From a bacterium (lineage in GTDB: Bacteria > Babelota > Babeliae > Babelales > JABDEC01): a DNA stretch of 7,446 bases. The notes beneath the pieces are model-generated. The model was given only the letters and a program-made list of their open reading frames with translations. It was not told the DNA's origin and did no database searches. The position numbers and the translations under genes are program-made. Positions 6,176 through 7,446 of this stretch are shown here, piece after piece. The DNA lies in NCBI GenBank assembly GCA_947481115.1, contig CANKEI010000043.1, forward strand, positions 1 to 7,446, in the 5' to 3' direction. Every line of letters starts with the position of its first letter. The first letter of the stretch is position 1.

Positions 6176-6272
6176 ACTGAACTGAACTATTGTTTTTATA
6201 GCTGCTAGTTTGTTATTTTAGGTTTAGAGATCCATATCTATTCGATTTATTTTTATGCGGGTGGTTCAGGAT
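6176..6272 (+). repeat. ~95-bp direct repeat, copy 1
   Basis: This segment matches 6841-6934 in the same orientation. The best part, 6176-6232, matches at 49 of 57 bases without gaps (offset 665), and the core 6190-6232 at 39 of 43. The remainder aligns with small gaps and ends in TCAGGAT in both. It ends three bases before the stop codon of the Rpn-like gene, so that gene lies between the two copies. Confidence 0.75.
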
Positions 6273-6274
6273 GG

Positions 6275-6760
6275 CTATTTGAGGCTGTTGATTTTTTCAA
6301 TACTCAAATCAGTCAAGTCAGCAATGGTATTAATATCAGTACCATTTTTAAGTAATTTAATGGCAATTTGAATTTTTACCTTTTCTAACCCCTTAGCTTC
6401 AGCTGTTTCAAGTTGATTCATCTCAGAGCGAATATTATCTAAGTAACGGTCATAACTTTCTAATTCAGGTTTAGGCCAATTGCTTTGTGCTAAGATATTA
6501 AAAGCATCGGTGAGTTCTTTTTCTTTAAAAGAAGCGGGTGCAGATTGCAGGTGTTCAGCGTTTTTCATGAAATAGGCCCATTTTTCTAGAATATTTTCCA
6601 ACTGGTCGAGCTTTTTTGTGAATTTTGGTAATTCGACAATTTTTAACCCTTCAGGGCGCTGTAAAATACTGTTTAAGAAGCTGATCAAGATATTTTTATG
6701 GGTAATATTGCCAAATAATTTTTTAAACGCGATATCGCTCTTGGGGTCTAAATAAATCAT
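6275..6760 (-). CDS. Rpn-family (PD-(D/E)XK nuclease/transposase-like) protein lacking its nuclease core
   Basis: The N-terminus YLDPKSDIAFKKLFGNITHKNILISFLNSIL (residues 3-33) is the hallmark of the Rpn/Transposase_31 group, which encodes recombination-promoting nucleases with a PD-(D/E)XK fold. The C-terminal half, from about residue 43 (ELPKFTKKL, WAYFMKNAEHL, AFNILAQSNWPKPELE), is the usual helical C-terminal domain, ending in a helix-turn-helix-like tail (INTIADLTDLSIEKI). The ~120 residues normally between these parts, which hold the catalytic D, E and K, are missing; the join lies near residues 38-43 (6634-6649) and keeps the frame. At 161 residues it is roughly half of the family length. 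A good Shine-Dalgarno sequence AGGAG stands six bases before the ATG, so it may still be translated, but it cannot be a nuclease. A decoy or inhibitor role is possible but speculative. Confidence 0.85.
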   Translation of the reverse strand: MIYLDPKSDIAFKKLFGNITHKNILISFLNSILQRPEGLKIVELPKFTKKLDQLENILEKWAYFMKNAEHLQSAPASFKEKELTDAFNILAQSNWPKPELESYDRYLDNIRSEMNQLETAEAKGLEKVKIQIAIKLLKNGTDINTIADLTDLSIEKINSLK

Positions 6761-6840
6761 ATTTGGCTCCTGATTACCAATAAATCACAAAATTTATATT
6801 TTAGTGTTTGAATTTACTTATTCTCAGCATAACACTAGAT

Positions 6841-6934
6841 CCTGACCTAAACTCTTGTTTTTATAGCTGCTAATTTGTTACTTTAAGTTTATAGATCTAT
6901 TGGGTCTATTTTTTCGGGCGCAGTGTCTCAGGAT
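6841..6934 (+). repeat. ~95-bp direct repeat, copy 2
   Basis: This is the second copy of the repeat at 6176-6272, placed upstream of the ankyrin gene and ending 22 bases before its ribosome binding site. Because it lies in a 5' leader, the repeat may be a duplicated promoter region, but no convincing -10/-35 pair is shared by both copies. The other bases of 6761-6968 hold no further gene. Confidence 0.75.
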
Positions 6935-6968
6935 AAATGTAAGTTTTATATAATTTGGAGGTTTCCTA

Positions 6969-7223
6969 GTGTTAATTGCAAATATTAAGAGAATTTTGGG
7001 TTTAGGGTCGTTATTAGTGCTATTTTTAGGCAGTAGTTTGACGATCAATCTCGAGGCAGCCGCAGCTGGTAGTGGTGGCAGTTCTGTGACGCAAGCCCAA
7101 GCAAACCGATTGTTATGGCAGGCTGTAGAAAATGGCGATAAAAATGCTGTTCAAGCGGCACTTTTAGCCGGTGCAAATATTCATTCTGATGATGGTTTTC
7201 ACCGTCCAGCATTGCACATATAG
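6969..7223 (+). CDS. Truncated secreted ankyrin-repeat protein
   Basis: The product starts with a signal peptide (residues 1 to ~32: MLIANIKRI, hydrophobic LGLGSLLVLFLGSSLTI, then an Ala-rich segment), followed by a short Gly/Ser linker. Residues ~47-78 form one ankyrin repeat (LLWQAVENGDKNAVQAALLAGANIHSDD pattern). The next repeat begins with RPALHI, where the usual TPLHLA motif stands, but a TAG cuts it after two residues of that motif's end. At 84 residues, one repeat cannot form a stable ankyrin stack, so this is most likely the 5' stub of a longer gene broken at its 3' side by the element that follows. The GTG start at 6969 has a strong GGAGG seven bases upstream. Intact members are exported proteins that bind other proteins, often host ones in intracellular bacteria. 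Confidence 0.7.
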   Translation: MLIANIKRILGLGSLLVLFLGSSLTINLEAAAAGSGGSSVTQAQANRLLWQAVENGDKNAVQAALLAGANIHSDDGFHRPALHI

Positions 7224-7446
7224 AGCTCGGCCGCTAAGTGTGGACTAAAAATTAGCGATTTAATTTTAATAAATTGGTAAAATATTTCTCTGAAGCATCT
7301 ATTGTGATGAAGACCTAAAGAGAAATGTATGCCAAAAAAAAATTGTTTAACCCTAATCCAAATCAATGCTTTAAAGCAATTTATTGAAAAAAAGAATGGT
7401 ACAGCTCGTGAATTATCACGGGCGCAAGCTATTTTTATGCATGAAG
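7219..7446 (+). mobile_element. Left end of an IS630-like insertion sequence (runs off the window)
   Basis: Ankyrin similarity stops at about 7220 and a different sequence begins, leading to a transposase start at 7329. IS630-group elements insert at TA, and TATA is present at 7219-7222. Inside the presumed end, CGCTAA (7232-7237) and TTAGCG (7252-7257) form a small inverted repeat, and the palindromes GAGCTC and CGGCCG lie side by side at 7223-7233. The right end, needed to prove the boundary, is outside the window. Confidence 0.45.
7329..7446 (+). CDS. IS630-family transposase, N-terminal part (cut by window end)
   Basis: An ATG at 7329 opens a frame to the end of the window (39 codons). 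The peptide begins MPKKNCLTLIQINALKQFIE and continues with ARELSRAQAIFM. The pattern of a short basic start, a helix, then A-R-x-L-x-R-A-Q-A-I is the usual opening of the helix-turn-helix domain that binds the ends of IS630-type elements. The catalytic DDE residues would lie beyond the window, so activity cannot be judged. The ribosome binding site is weak (AAAGAGA). Its position directly after the broken ankyrin gene fits an insertion there. Another HTH-type transposase family is possible from so short a piece. Confidence 0.6.
   Translation, partial: MPKKNCLTLIQINALKQFIEKKNGTARELSRAQAIFMHE

Noticed and set aside
7223..7234. GAGCTC-CGGCCG as a cloning-vector junction
   Set aside because: The sequence continues into a natural AT-rich region and a transposase start; the sites are simply adjacent palindromes.
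1..7446. CRISPR array, tRNA or rRNA genes
   Set aside because: No regularly spaced repeats and no cloverleaf or rRNA-like segments were seen on either strand.

Overview
The window is AT-rich and combines a compact iron-sulfur cluster assembly operon, a large outer-membrane barrel gene, ankyrin and Rpn-type remnants, and the start of an IS630-like insertion sequence. This mix suggests a Gram-negative, host-associated bacterium with a reduced but repeat-laden genome. The barrel protein resembles, from memory, large outer-membrane proteins of Candidatus Dependentiae (TM6/Babeliae), and an ankyrin-rich amoeba-associated lifestyle would fit. That placement is an inference; no rRNA or taxonomic marker is present.

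Layout. Positions 1-100 hold a possible start of a minus-strand gene that leaves the window, with a strong hairpin just upstream. Positions 134-599 hold a cysteine-rich gene of unknown function, split by what looks like a single-base frameshift. Positions 600-890 are non-coding but contain two predicted RNA-type hairpins and a 12-bp-spaced direct repeat. Positions 891-3971 are the operon sufC-sufB-sufD, with overlapping genes (17 or 8 nt, then 4 nt). Positions 3973-5952, convergent with sufD and one base away from it, encode a 659-residue outer-membrane beta-barrel protein on the minus strand. Positions 5953-6274 hold its probable promoter, a perfect 21-bp AT palindrome and the first copy of a ~95-bp repeat. 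Positions 6275-6760 encode, on the minus strand, an Rpn-family protein that has lost its nuclease core by a clean in-frame deletion. The second copy of the ~95-bp repeat follows (6841-6934) and leads into a secreted ankyrin gene that is cut off at 7223. An IS630-like transposase begins at 7329 and leaves the window.

Function. SufB, SufC and SufD form the SufBC2D scaffold, on which SufC ATP hydrolysis drives assembly of Fe-S clusters at the SufB-SufD interface. The sulfur-supplying desulfurase (SufS or an equivalent) is not in the window. The most notable observation is that two of the three subunits carry extra in-frame segments: about 78 residues in SufC between the Q-loop and the signature motif, and about 20 residues in SufD just before the conserved His. 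The two segments share sequence at DNA level and in the same reading frame (peptides VSATS/VSVTS and T-P/S-P-N-L-G/D-T-L-S/R-S-S). This looks like a mobile repeat able to enter essential genes without breaking them, analogous to Rickettsia palindromic elements. The right-hand third of the window shows ongoing decay: an internally deleted nuclease, a truncated ankyrin gene, duplicated flanks and an insertion sequence.
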